Shown piece by piece: positions 34,365 to 64,000 of a stretch of DNA of 64,000 nucleotides (its first letter is position 1; each line of letters opens with the position of its first letter). The notes beneath the pieces were generated by a model that saw only the letters and a program-made list of their open reading frames with translations, did not search any database and had not been told where the DNA came from. This stretch comes from Odontesthes bonariensis (lineage: Eukaryota; Chordata; Actinopteri; Atheriniformes; Atherinopsidae): NCBI RefSeq assembly GCF_027942865.1, contig NC_134507.1:379501-443500 (forward strand). The letters are read 5' to 3'. The translations under genes were made by a program, and so were the position numbers.

Positions 34365-34377
34365 ATCTGTCTGATCC

Positions 34378-34999
34378 TACCTCCATCAGAATCAGAATCA
34401 GAAATTATTAATACTTATAATAATTACTAATTAATTACTTTATTAATCCCTTGCGGGAAATTCCTTGTTTGCAGTGCCCTCGTTACAGAAAAAAAAAGAA
34501 AGATGAATAAGAATAAGATAAGGAAAATCTCAATATGTACAAAAATACAATAAACAGTCTTTACAATGCTACTCAGTACCTAATTATTATTATTATTATT
34601 GCACATGATCGGGTTATTACACATGGGGAAGTAATGAAATAAATTGGAATATTTGCTTAAAAGGTGAAAATAAAAACCTGAAATTGTCAGAGTGAAACAT
34701 CTTCCGCGTGATGACCTCTTCGCTTCTGACGTCACTTCCGGCTTGAGTTTCTAAATCCTCTCTGATTTTCGTCATCATGGTAAAAGAAAAGATCCAATTT
34801 TGTTTTAATGATTAAAGGCTCTGATGATCATTCAAAATAATGATCGATCATCTATAACCGATCGATCAGGTCCAGTTGGTCCTCACGAGACCGACATGTT
34901 CACAGAATTCATATAAACAGGTTTATATGGAGTTTATTCTGAAATTCAGGACCGGAAGTACCAAAAATACATTTTGTAAACAGGACCAACCGGACCGTC
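34378..34999. promoter_or_regulatory. Upstream region of mea1 with CRE and ETS motifs
   Basis: TGACGTCACTTCCGG at about 34728-34742 is a full CRE next to an ETS site, a housekeeping-promoter combination. An ATG followed by GTAAAAG lies at about 34778 and could be a tiny first exon of an unidentified transcript, but no further exon is visible. The rest is AT-rich and unremarkable. Confidence 0.4.
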
Positions 35000-35119
35000 T
35001 CAGTCGTACGTAAATTGTGACGTCGTGACGTACTCGGATGTGCCTGAGCAGCAGCTGCAGCTAGCAGCGGGAGCTAACAGCTAACGACATCAGCAACGGA
35101 CAGAAAGACGAACAGACAG
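35000..35119 (+). promoter_or_regulatory. mea1 proximal promoter and non-coding first exon
   Basis: GTGACGTCGTGACGTAC near 35017 holds two CRE-like TGACGT cores. Sequence ending AACAGACAG followed by GTAAGA (donor at 35120) fits a 5'-UTR exon spliced to the mea1 coding exon at 35773. The exon contains a short upstream ORF starting at the ATG near 35038 and ending in TAG about 24 bases later. Confidence 0.55.
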
Positions 35120-35400
35120 GTAAGACTCACCTGTGGAGGCGCGTTGCTCTCACACACGCGCACACACACATGCGCGCGCACACACAGAGAGAAAAACATC
35201 AAACAACCTGTCAGGGTGGAACAAACACAGCTGTTAGCCGCTCCAGCTGTTAGCCGCCACCATCACCACATCTGTGGGTCAGTCCGGCTCCCAGAACCGC
35301 AGCAGCGGGCAGAGCCGGAGCGGAACCAGCAGCCTGTTGGCGGAGCAACGAGCTGAGCTACAAGCGGAGCTAACGGCTAACAGCTAGCATCCAACGAGTA

Positions 35401-35771
35401 TCTCCCCCCTCAGTGCATCTCACCCCTTTCTCCCCTGTCTCCCCCCTCAGTGCATCTCACCCCTTTCTCCCCCCTCAGTGCATCTCACCCCTTTCTCCCC
35501 CCTCAGTGTATCTCACCCCTTTCTCCCCTGTCTCCCCCCTCAGTGCATCTCACCCCTTTCTCCCCCCTCAGTATATCTCCCCTTTCTCCCCCCTCAGTGT
35601 ATCTCACCCCTTTCTCCCCCCTCAGTATATCTCACCCCTTTCTCCCCCCTCAGTGCATCTCCCCCCTCAGTATCTCTCCCCCTCAGTATATCTCTCCCCC
35701 TCTCCCCCTCAGTGCATCTCACCCCCTCTCCCCCCTCAGTATATCTAACCCCCTCTCCCCCCTCTCCCCCA
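35401..35771 (+). repeat. 28-bp array of splice-acceptor-like units in mea1 intron 1
   Basis: About 13 imperfect units of CCCCTTTCTCCCCCCTCAG followed by TGCATCTCA. Each unit has a polypyrimidine run followed by CAG, that is, the form of a 3' splice site. The array ends at the real acceptor CTCTCCCCCAG (35771-35772 being the AG). Confidence 0.92.
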
Positions 35772-35810
35772 GGGCCTCCCTCTCTGTGGATGTCTCTCTG
35801 GACCTCAGCG

Positions 35811-37035
35811 ATGGGACCGGAGCGAGTCTTGCCGAGCTCTGAGGACGAGTTGGGGGAGGAGCAGCGTCCGGTGGAGGGGGGGCTGCTGCCGGGGGGGGCG
35901 GTGTGGAGCGGGGGTGAGGAGGGGGGGGAGATGGAGGAGGAGGAGGAGGAGGGGAGCGGCGGCGGCGGGTACTACTACCAGCCTCTGAACCAGGAGCCGG
36001 ACGGCCTGAACGGGGGGGAGCAGCCGGAGGAGGAGGAGGAGGACGGGGGGGAGGCGGAGGACGGGGGGGAGGCGGCCTCCCACACCGAGCAGGTGCAGCA
36101 GGTTCAGCAGAGGATAGAGGTGAGATCTGCCCGGCAACAGGTGAGCCACACTCCCTCCGTCACCCGTCTCACCTGTTCCTCCCTGCAGGTGTTGGGCCTC
36201 CACCTGCCAGAAGCTCCGCCTCCAGACAGCGACGAGGAGGAGGACCCCGAGGGGGCGGCGGCCATCAGGAGCCGGGCCTCCATCCCCATGGACGCAGGTG
36301 AGACGCCCACCTGTCCCGTGTTCAGCACCACTTCCTGTCTGCTTATATCACTTCCTGTCTGCCTACATCACTTCCTGTCTGCTTACACCACTTCCTGTCT
36401 GCTTACATCACTTCCTGTCTGCCGACACCACTTCCTGTCTGCTTACACCACTTCCTGTCTGCCTACATCACTTCCTGTCTGCCTACATCACTTCCTGTCT
36501 GCCGACATCACTTCCTGTCTCCCTACACCACTTCCTGTCTGGCTGACCACTTCCTGCCTGCTTACATCACTTCCTGTCTCCCTACATCTCTTCCTGCCTG
36601 TGTGCTGACACCACTTCTTGTCTCCCTACACCTCTTCCTGCTTGCTTACATCACTTCCTGTCTCCCTACATCACTTCCTGCCGACATCACTTCCTGTCTC
36701 CCTACACCTCTTCCTGCTTGCTTACATCACTTCCTGTCTCTCTACAGCTCTTCCTGCCTGTGTGCTGACACCACTTCCTGTCTCCCTACACCTCTTCCTG
36801 CTTGCTTACATCACTTCCTGTCTCCCTACACCTCTTCCTGCTTGCTTACATCACTTCCTGTCTCCATGCAGACCACGTGGAGCTGGTGAAGAGGACGATG
36901 GCGGCCGTGGCGCTGCCGTCTCTCGGCGTGCCGCCATGGGCCCAGGAGATCTCTGATGACCAGTGGAAGGACATGGTCCAGCACACGCTGCAGAGCCGGG
37001 AGAGCGCCGCCGCCGCCCTGAGCCTGCCGCCATAA
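35811..37035 (+). CDS. mea1: Male-enhanced antigen 1 (mea1), three coding exons
   Basis: Exons 35811-36119 (within an exon starting 35773), 36189-36297 and 36872-37035 join in frame (582 nt, 193 residues). The protein has an acidic Glu/Gly-rich N-terminal half, the conserved YQPLNQ motif, LGLHLP followed by an acidic run, [17 protein letters not shown], then [10 protein letters not shown] near the C-terminus. These match human MEA1 (about 185 residues), a small conserved protein of poorly defined role first described from testis. I chose the ATG at 35811 because its Kozak context is good (G at -3 and +4) and it matches the conserved MGPER. An in-frame ATG seven codons upstream (35790, MSLWTSA) is possible, as human also has a short extension. 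The gene is tail-to-tail with ppp2r5d. Confidence 0.95.
36327..36868 (+). repeat. CACTTCCTGTCTGCYTACAT minisatellite filling mea1 intron 3
   Basis: About 27 units of 19-20 bases, some reduced to CTCTTCCTGCCTG. The array starts about 30 bases after the donor at 36298 and its last unit becomes the real acceptor TGTCTCCATGCAG. Each unit carries an ETS core (CAGGAAGT on the other strand). Confidence 0.93.
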
Positions 37036-37056
37036 ACACCATAAACATAGACCCTG

Positions 37057-37062
37057 AATAAA
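37057..37062 (+). terminator. mea1 polyadenylation signal
   Basis: AATAAA lies 22 bases after the mea1 stop codon, giving a very short 3' UTR. Confidence 0.7.
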
Positions 37063-38214
37063 ACTACCACCTGGACTCTGAACACAACGACCAAATTCCC
37101 AACCTGACCCACACCAGCAGTCCCTGCAGCAGGGACGCAGCAGGAAGGCGGACCCACAGCTGCTCCTGGTTCTGGACTCGGTGTAAATGTAATATTTCAG
37201 CTGAGTCGGCAGGTGGACCAGAACACTGAAAAGGATTCCAGCTCATTAATAATCAATACATTTATGAATGTTATTAATAATTGTTTCAGTTTTTCTGTCC
37301 TGATCAATCGATCGATTATGTTTGGCTGCTGTAACAGGAAGTGATCAGTCTCCTGATCGATCAATGTTCTTTATAAAATGTCAGAAAAGACAGTTTCGTC
37401 TTCAGTTATTGTCACCAGTGTTTATTTGAAACATGAGAAACTAAATCAAGTTAAAATGTGATCATAAGCCTGCTCTGCTCTGATTGGTCGGCTCCTGCAG
37501 CCTGATCGCCAACATGTTGTCTGCTCCTCACTCAGTGGGGTCACATGGCTCTGAAAGGATCGGATTATTGGCTAAATTCCAATCAGACAGTTATTAAGTG
37601 CATGTAGACACCTTAATCTGACTAAGAATGGTTGTCGTCACACATAAACCTGCCCTCAGGTTTCTGGAGAACTCTGCAGCTGTTTCCATGGAAACAGAAA
37701 GGAACGAGGCTGATCAGGACAGTAAATCTGCTCCCAGCTGCTTCTGTTTGGACCGAACCGGAACCACAAATTCACTCTGAAAACAAGAAAAACAAAGAGG
37801 TGAAACGGGTCGACTGGATTCTTTTATTTGTTCTGTACAAAGTCAGACATGATGACAGGAAGCTGCGCTCAGGTTGTGGTGTCAGGTGACCACAGAACGC
37901 CAGCAGGTGTCCAACGTGTCCCAGACGGGTCAGCGAACCTGCGTCACACCTCAGGCGGCCATTTTGTCCAGCTGAGTGTGTGTGTGTCAGCAGGAAGAGC
38001 GTTGATGAACAAGAAGCCGACATGATGACAGAGCAGGTGTGGGTGGGTGTGGCCGACATGATGACAGAGCAGGTGGGCGTGGCCGACATGGTCACATGTC
38101 AGTTCATATCAACCACTTGATGATGTCATGACCTACCGGCTGTTTTCAGTCTGACTCGTAAACGGTGCTCCGCCGTTTCAGGAAGTTTGAGATGTTTCAC
38201 AGGTCATGTGACCT
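37063..38214. other. Space between mea1 and ppp2r5d, unique part
   Basis: No coding exon recognised. Minus-strand AATAAA signals occur at 37426-37421 and 37828-37823, which would fit an end of transcription arriving from the ppp2r5d side, but more than 4 kb of repeat lies between. A short ACATGATGACAGAGCAGGTG duplication lies at 38020-38090. Confidence 0.4.
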
Positions 38215-41200
38215 GGGGGTTAGGGCTATGGGGGCGGGGTTATGGGAGTTAGGGTTATGGAGGTGGGGCTAAGGGAGTTAGGGTTATGGAGGTGGGGCTA
38301 AGGGAGTTAGGGTTATGGAGGTGGGGCTATGGGAGTTAGGGTTATGGAGGTGGGGCTAAGGGAGTTAGGGTTATGGAGGTGGGGCTAAGGGAGTTAGGGT
38401 TATGGAGGTGGGGCTATGGGAGTTAGGGTTATGGAGGTGGGGCTAAGGGAGTTAGGATTATGAGGCGGGGTTATGGGAGTTAGGGTTGTGAGGCGGGGCT
38501 AAGGGAGTTAGGATTATGGAGGTGGGGCTAAGGGAGTTAGGATTATGAGGCGGGGTTATGGGAGTTAGGGTTATGGAGGCGGGGTTAAGGGAGTTAGGAT
38601 TATGAGGCGGGGTTATGGGAGTTAGGGTTATGAGGCGGGGTTATGGGGGTTAGGGTTATGAGGCGGGGTTATGGGGGTTAGGGTTATGAGGCGGGGCTAA
38701 GGGAGTTAGGATTATGGAGGTGGGGCTAAGGGAGTTAGGATTATGGAGGTGGGGCTAAGGGAGTTAGGATTATGAGGCGGGGTTATGGAGGCAGGGTTAT
38801 GGGAGTTAGGGTTATGAGGCGGGGCTATGGGAGTTAGGGTTATGAGGCGGGGCTAAGGGAGTTAGGATTATGAGGCGGGGTTATGGGAGTTAGGGTTATG
38901 AGGCGGGGCTATGGGAGTTAGGATTATGAGGCGGGGTTATGGGAGTTAGGGTTATGGGAGTTAGGGTTATGAGGCGGGGCTATGGGAGTTAGGGTTATGA
39001 GGCGGGGTTATGGGAGTTAGGGTTATGGGAGTTAGGGTTATGAGGCGGGGCTATGGGAGTTAGGGTTATGGAGGCGGGGTTATGGGAGTGAGGGTTATGG
39101 AGGCGGGGTTAAGGAGGCGGGGTTATGGGGGTTAGGGTTATGGAGGCAGGGTTATGGGAGTTAGGGTTATGGAGGCAGGGTTATGGGAGTTAGGGTTATG
39201 AGAGTTAGGGTTATGGAGGCGGGGTTATGGGAGTTAGGGTTATGGAGGCGGGGTTAAGGAGGCAGGGTTATGGGAGTTAGGGTTATGAGGCGGGGCTATG
39301 GGAGTTAGGGTTATGGGAGTTAGGGTTATGGAGGCAGGGTTATGGGAGTTAGGGTTATGGAGGCGGGGTTAAGGAGGCAGGGTTATGGGAGTTAGGGTTA
39401 TGAGGCGGGGTTAAGGAGGCAGGGTTATGGGAGTTAGGGTTATGGAGGCAGGGTTATGGGAGTTAGGGTTATGGGAGTTAGGGTTATGGAGGCAGGGTTA
39501 TGGGAGTTAGGGTTATGGAGGCGGGGTTAAGGAGGCAGGGTTATGGGAGTTAGGGTTATGAGGCGGGGCTATGGGGGTTAGGGTTATGAGGCGGGGCTAT
39601 GGGGGTTAGGGTTATGAGGCGGGGCTATGGGGGTTAGGGTTATGGAGGCGGGGTTATGGGGTTAGGGTTATGGGAGTTAGGGTTATGGAGGCGGGGTTAT
39701 GGGGGTTAGGGTTATGGAGGCGGGGTTAAGGAGGCAGGGTTATGGGAGTTAGGGTTATGGAGGCGGGGTTATGGAGGCAGGGTTATGAGGCGGGGTTATG
39801 GGAGTTAGGGTTATGAGGCGGGGCTATGGGAGTTAGGGTTATGGGAGTTAGGGTTATGGAGGCGGGGTTATGGAGGCGGGGTTATGGGAGTTAGGGTTAT
39901 GAGGCGGGGTTATGGGAGTTAGGGTTATGGAGGCGGGGTTATGGAGGCGGGGTTATGGGAGTTAGGGTTATGAGGCGGGGTTATGGAGGCAGGGTTATGG
40001 GAGTTAGGATTATGAGGCGGGGCTAAGGGAGTTAGGGTTATGAGGCGGGGTTATGGGAGTTAGGATTATGAGGCGGGGCTATGGGAGTTAGGGTTATGGA
40101 GGCGGAGTTAAGGAGGCAGGGCTATGGGAGTTAGGGTTATGAGGCGGGGTTATGGGAGTTGGGGTTATGGAGGCGGAGTTAAGGAGGCAGGGCTATGGGA
40201 GTTAGGGTTATGGAGGCGTGGCTATGGGAGTCAGGGTTATGGGGGCGGGGCTATGGGAGTTAGGGTTATGGAGGCGTGGCTATGGGAGTCAGGGTTATGG
40301 GGGCGGGGCTATGGGAGTTAGGGTTATGGAGGCGGGGCTATGGGGGTTAGTGTTATGGGGTTAGGGTTATGGAGGCGGGGCTATGGGGGTTAGTGTTATG
40401 GGGTTAGGGTTATGAGGCGGGGTTATGGAGGCGTGGCTATGGGAGTCAGGGTTATGGGGCGGGGTTATGGGGGTTAGGGTTATGGAGGCGGGGTTATGGG
40501 GGTTAGGGTTATGGGGGTTAGGGTTATGGAGGCGGGGCTATGGGAGTTAGGGTTATGGAGGTGGGGCTATGGGGGTTAGTGTTATGGGGTTAGGGTTATG
40601 AGGCGGGGCTATGGGAGTTAGGGTTATGGAGGCGTGGCTATGGGAGTCAGGGTTATGGGGGCGGGGCTATGGGAGTTAGGGTTATGGAGGCGTGGCTATG
40701 GGAGTCAGGGTTATGGGGGCGGGGCTATGGGAGTTAGGGTTATGGAGGCGTGGCTATGGGAGTCAGGGTTATGGGGGCGGGGCTATGGGAGTTAGGGTTA
40801 TGGAGGCGGGGCTATGGGGGTTAGGGTTATGGGGTTAGGGTTATGGAGGCGGGGTTATGGAGGCGGGGCTATGGGAGTCAGGGTTATGGAGGCGGTGTTA
40901 TGGAGGCGTGGCTATGGGAGTTAGGGCTATGGGGGTTAGGGTTATGGAGGCGGGGTTATGGGAGTTAGGGTTATGGCTATAGGGTTAGGGTTATGGAGGC
41001 GGGGCTATGGAGGCGGGGCTATGGGAGTTAGGGTTATGGAGGCGGGGCTATGGGAGTTAGGGTTATGGAGGCGGGGCTATGGGAGTTAGGGTTATGGAGG
41101 CGGGGCTATGGGAGTTAGGGTTATGGGGGTTAGGGTTATGGAGGCGGGGTTATGGGAGTTAGGGTTATGGCTATAGGGTTAGGGTTATGGAGGCGGGGCT

Positions 41201-41696
41201 ATGGAGGCGTGGCTATGGGGGTTAGGGTTATGGAGGCGGGGTTATGGGAGTTAGGGTTATGGGGGTTAGGGTTATGGAGGCGGGGTTATGGGAGTTAGGG
41301 TTATGGCTATAGGGTTAGGGTTATGGAGGCGGGGCTATGGGAGTTAGGGTTATGGAGGCGGGGCTATGGGAGTTAGGGTTATGGGGGTTAGGGTTATGGA
41401 GGCGGGGTTATGGGAGTTAGGGTTATGGCTATAGGGTTAGGGTTATGGAGGCGGGGCTATGGAGGCGTGGCTATGGGGGTTAGGGTTATGGAGGCGGGGT
41501 TATGGGAGTTAGGGTTATGGGGGTTAGGGTTATGGAGGCGGGGTTATGGGAGTTAGGGTTATGGCTATAGGGTTAGGGTTATGGAGGCGGGGCTATGGGG
41601 GTTAGGGTTATGGAGGCGGGGCTATGGGAGTTAGGGTTATGGAGGCGGGGCTATGGGAGTTAGGGTTATGGAGGCGGGGCTATGGGTTAGGGTTAG
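38215..41696. repeat. G-rich minisatellite with TTAGGG cores
   Basis: About 3.5 kb built from the modules GGGAGTTAGGGTTATG and GAGGCGGGGTTATG (or GGGGCTATG) in varying order. Most modules hold TTAGGGTTA, a telomere-like core, or GGCGGGG, a Sp1/KLF-like box. All G-runs are on the plus strand. It lies between the convergent 3' ends of mea1 and ppp2r5d. Confidence 0.95.
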
Positions 41697-41956
41697 CCTG
41701 TGATCAATAAAGACATTGATCAGGTCATCAGAATGTGTGACATCACAGTATGAGTCACCCGCCGTTGCTCTGAGCTGCACCTGATTGAAGTCGGACGCTA
41801 TCAGAAGACGGCACTTCCTGTTTGACAAAAACAAGGCGCTCACTCAGTGTCACACACCTGTGACAGGTAAACGAGAGAAATTACGTCATCAGGACAACCC
41901 GACGCATCAGAAGCATGCAGGTGGTCACGGATCGCAGCGAGTCGATGGGGTCCTCC

Positions 41957-42538
41957 AGTGGAACGCCAGCCAGCCGGCGGAACGCCAGCCTGTGGAACGG
42001 CAGCAGCCAGCCGGCGGAACGCCAGCCTGTGGAACGGCAGCAGCCAGTCGGTGGAACGGCAGCAGCCAGCCGGTGGAACGGCAGCAGCCAGCCGGCGGAA
42101 CGGCAGTCGGCGGAACGGCAGCAGCCAGCCGGTGGAACGGCAGCAGCCAGCCGGCGGAACGGCAGCCGGTGGAACGGCAGTCGGCGGAACGGCAGCAGCC
42201 AGCCGGTGGAACGGCAACAGCCAGCCGGGGGAACGGCAGCAGTCGGCGGAACGGCAGCCGGTGGAACGGCAACAGCCAGCCGGTGGAACGGCAGCAGCCA
42301 GCCGGTGGAACGGCAGCAGTCGGCGGAACGGCAGCAGCTGGTGGAACCTGCCGGTGGAACCTGCCGGTGGAACCTGCCGGTGGAACCTGCCGTTGGAACC
42401 TGCCGTTGGAACCTGCTGGAGGAACCTGCCAGTGGAAACTGCCGGAGGAACCTGCTGGAGGAACCTGCCAGTGGAAACTGCCGGAGGAACCTGCTGGAGG
42501 AACCTGCCAGTGGAAACTGCCGGAGGAACCTGCTGGAC
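41957..42538. repeat. GC-rich 22-bp then 13-bp arrays downstream of ppp2r5d
   Basis: 41957-42335 is built on AACGGCAGCAGCCAGCCGGTGG. From 42336 a shorter unit, AACCTGCCGGTGG, takes over, later forming 39-base triplets. It is open in all frames on both strands, which produces several overlapping spurious ORFs of 200-260 codons. It may be within the ppp2r5d 3' UTR or just beyond. Confidence 0.92.
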
Positions 42539-42828
42539 GGACCTGAATGAGCGTGATGGCGGCAGGCAGAGGCGTGTTGATGCAACATGAAACTGATGTC
42601 CAATCACAGTGGAGCGCTGACACACTAACGGCACGTGGACGGACGGCGCTTCTACAGAGTCCTACTTGTTGTCGGCCACCAGGGGGCAGAGCTGAGTTTC
42701 TCTTGTAATTTTTTTGTGGAACGCATCATCAGCTCTGTCCCCGCCCGATTCTCCACGACAGCGATAACTTCGCCGCTGGAAAGGGCGGCGGGGGGGCGGA
42801 GCAGAGAGCCGGTCAGAGAGGGTCCCGG

Positions 42829-62923
<20,095 letters not shown>

Positions 62924-63110
62924 CTTGTCCGCGTCGCAGGGTTTCTCCACGGAGGATCCGTGATGTTCCTCCCCGGGACTCAGACGCTGTCACTCGGTCT
63001 GTTTTAACTCCCTGCACCCGCTGCTCACACAGCGAATCCCATTGGCTGCCGGCGTGCAGACTGCCTAGTGACGCACAAAGGTATTTTTCTGATTGGCTGA
63101 GAGTGAGTTT
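62924..63110 (-). promoter_or_regulatory. ppp2r5d promoter with two CCAAT boxes
   Basis: Upstream of the ATG on the coding strand lie AGCCAATGGG (complement of 63041-63047) and AGCCAATCAG (complement of 63090-63097), about 50 bases apart in CpG-bearing sequence. Paired NF-Y sites are usual in TATA-less housekeeping promoters. The transcription start is probably between 62940 and 63030. Confidence 0.6.
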
Positions 63111-63479
63111 AACAACGAGGGTGAGGCTGCGGAGAGGTGAGGCAGGAGTCTGGAGTCTTCCCCAGCAACAAAACACCTCCAACCCGGTGATGAGGAGCAG
63201 AACCGGAGAACATCCCAAACACCTTATACTTATATATAAGTGTATAACTTATTATATATAAGTTATAATGGAGATTTTAAACTCATACAGAATGAATTTG
63301 TTCTGTAACTGTTTGATTAATTCTGCTTTATTAAATGTCTGAAAACAAATAAGCCTGATGATAACTGAATCTCTCACAATCTTTACCTGAAGCAACTTTA
63401 AGTTGAGAGTCGAACAGACTCAGAACAGTCAGAAGAATCACATAAAAACTTGGTTCAAAGTTCTCAGCTTCGGCCAACA

Positions 63480-63725
63480 AGTTCAGATGTTTGTTTGTTT
63501 TGTTTTGTTTATTTTATTAAACGGTGTCATACACCAAAAAGGTGCCCGGCCCCCATGGGCTTACAAGACACACCACAAGCAACAAAAAGCAATAGTCAAA
63601 AGAACATCTTCATAATTGATAAACCAGCGTACACAGTCCTCAGTAAACAACAACCCCACTCAAACATAAAGCGCTCTCCTGCGCTGTTGCTAAGCTTCCA
63701 ACACATATTGGGCTAAATAAAACAC
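63480..63725 (-). mobile_element. Retroelement 3' end, minus orientation
   Basis: Opens on the plus strand with a TTTGTTTTGTTT run and TTTATTAAACGGTG, then CACCAAAAAGGTGCCCGGCC and CCCATGGGCTTACAAGACAC. This is a sequence style I associate with fish LINE 3' UTRs. The family assignment is uncertain. Confidence 0.45.
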
Positions 63726-63799
63726 TCATCAGACATAGAAAATAAATCATGACATTCCAAGGTCAATTTAAAGAAGAGCTTAAGTCTAACTTCATGGTA

Positions 63800-64000
63800 A
63801 AATATATATATTTTATATATATTATATAGATATATATATATCTGAATATATATTCAGCTATATATATTTTTTTTAACAATTTTTATTTATTTGCTTTAGT
63901 TAACAATATTTACAATACAATGCAAGACAATCAACTCTGAATTGCGGAGTAGGAAAGAGAGAATAAACGCAAACAAACAAAAAAAAGAGAATCTAACTAA
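63800..64000 (-). mobile_element. AT-rich palindromic run and a LINE-like 3' end cut by the window edge
   Basis: 63800-63868 is a TATATA-rich stretch with palindromes such as GAATATATATTC. From about 63868, poly-T followed by AACAATTTTTATTTATT resembles the other minus-oriented LINE tails in the window. It continues beyond the edge. Confidence 0.4.

Noticed and set aside
38215-41696. An interstitial telomere from a chromosome fusion
   Set aside because: TTAGGG cores alternate with GGCGGGG modules in a complex minisatellite. No uninterrupted TTAGGG run exists.
41785-42634. Overlapping 200-260-codon frames on both strands
   Set aside because: All of them translate the GC-rich 22-bp and 13-bp arrays downstream of ppp2r5d.

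Overview
The window looks like nuclear DNA of a ray-finned (teleost) fish. It carries four vertebrate genes with GT-AG introns, fish-type LINEs and DNA transposons, and an extreme load of minisatellites. By my rough sum, about 37 of the 64 kb is tandem repeat. The genes are dlk2 (+, 1720-9972), lrrc73 (-, 19127-16825), mea1 (+, 35811-37035) and ppp2r5d (-, 62923-42829). Their human orthologues all lie on chromosome 6p21.1, and mea1/ppp2r5d are tail-to-tail there too, so this is a conserved syntenic block. I could splice every gene by hand into one intact reading frame: 395, 297, 193 and 590 residues.

Layout. 1-1.7 kb: minisatellites upstream of dlk2 and in its putative 5' UTR. 1.7-10 kb: dlk2 in five coding exons, with a 33/23-bp array and a pentamer array in intron 3 and a 20-bp array in intron 4. 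10-16.6 kb: intergenic, with piggyBac-like TTAA elements, a TIR element carrying a nested retro-insert, and 15-bp and 16-bp arrays. 16.8-19.1 kb: lrrc73 in five coding exons. 19.1-30.6 kb: a GC-rich minisatellite abutting the lrrc73 start codon, apparently split by an 11-kb composite. That composite is a LINE fragment whose C-terminal segment became a 72-bp satellite, then a pentamer satellite carrying a second LINE and a TIR DNA transposon. 30.6-33.1 kb: a 31-bp array. 33.3-33.7 kb: a CpG-rich candidate promoter with a 36-bp repeat, followed by an L1 insertion. 35-37 kb: mea1. 38.2-41.7 kb: a G-rich array containing TTAGGG. 41.9-42.5 kb: GC-rich arrays. 42.8-62.9 kb: ppp2r5d in sixteen coding exons, with large arrays in introns 1, 3, 8 and 13 and LINE remnants in introns 1 and 4. 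63-64 kb: its CCAAT-box promoter, then retroelement 3' ends.

The genes are not an operon-like system. dlk2 is a non-canonical Notch ligand, lrrc73 a leucine-rich-repeat protein of unknown function, mea1 a small acidic protein, and ppp2r5d the B56-delta regulatory subunit of PP2A. What stands out is the repeat architecture. Array after array begins within 0-60 bp of a splice donor or ends at a splice acceptor, and several arrays contain copies of the splice site itself. I see no CRISPR array, rRNA, tRNA or prokaryotic-style system.
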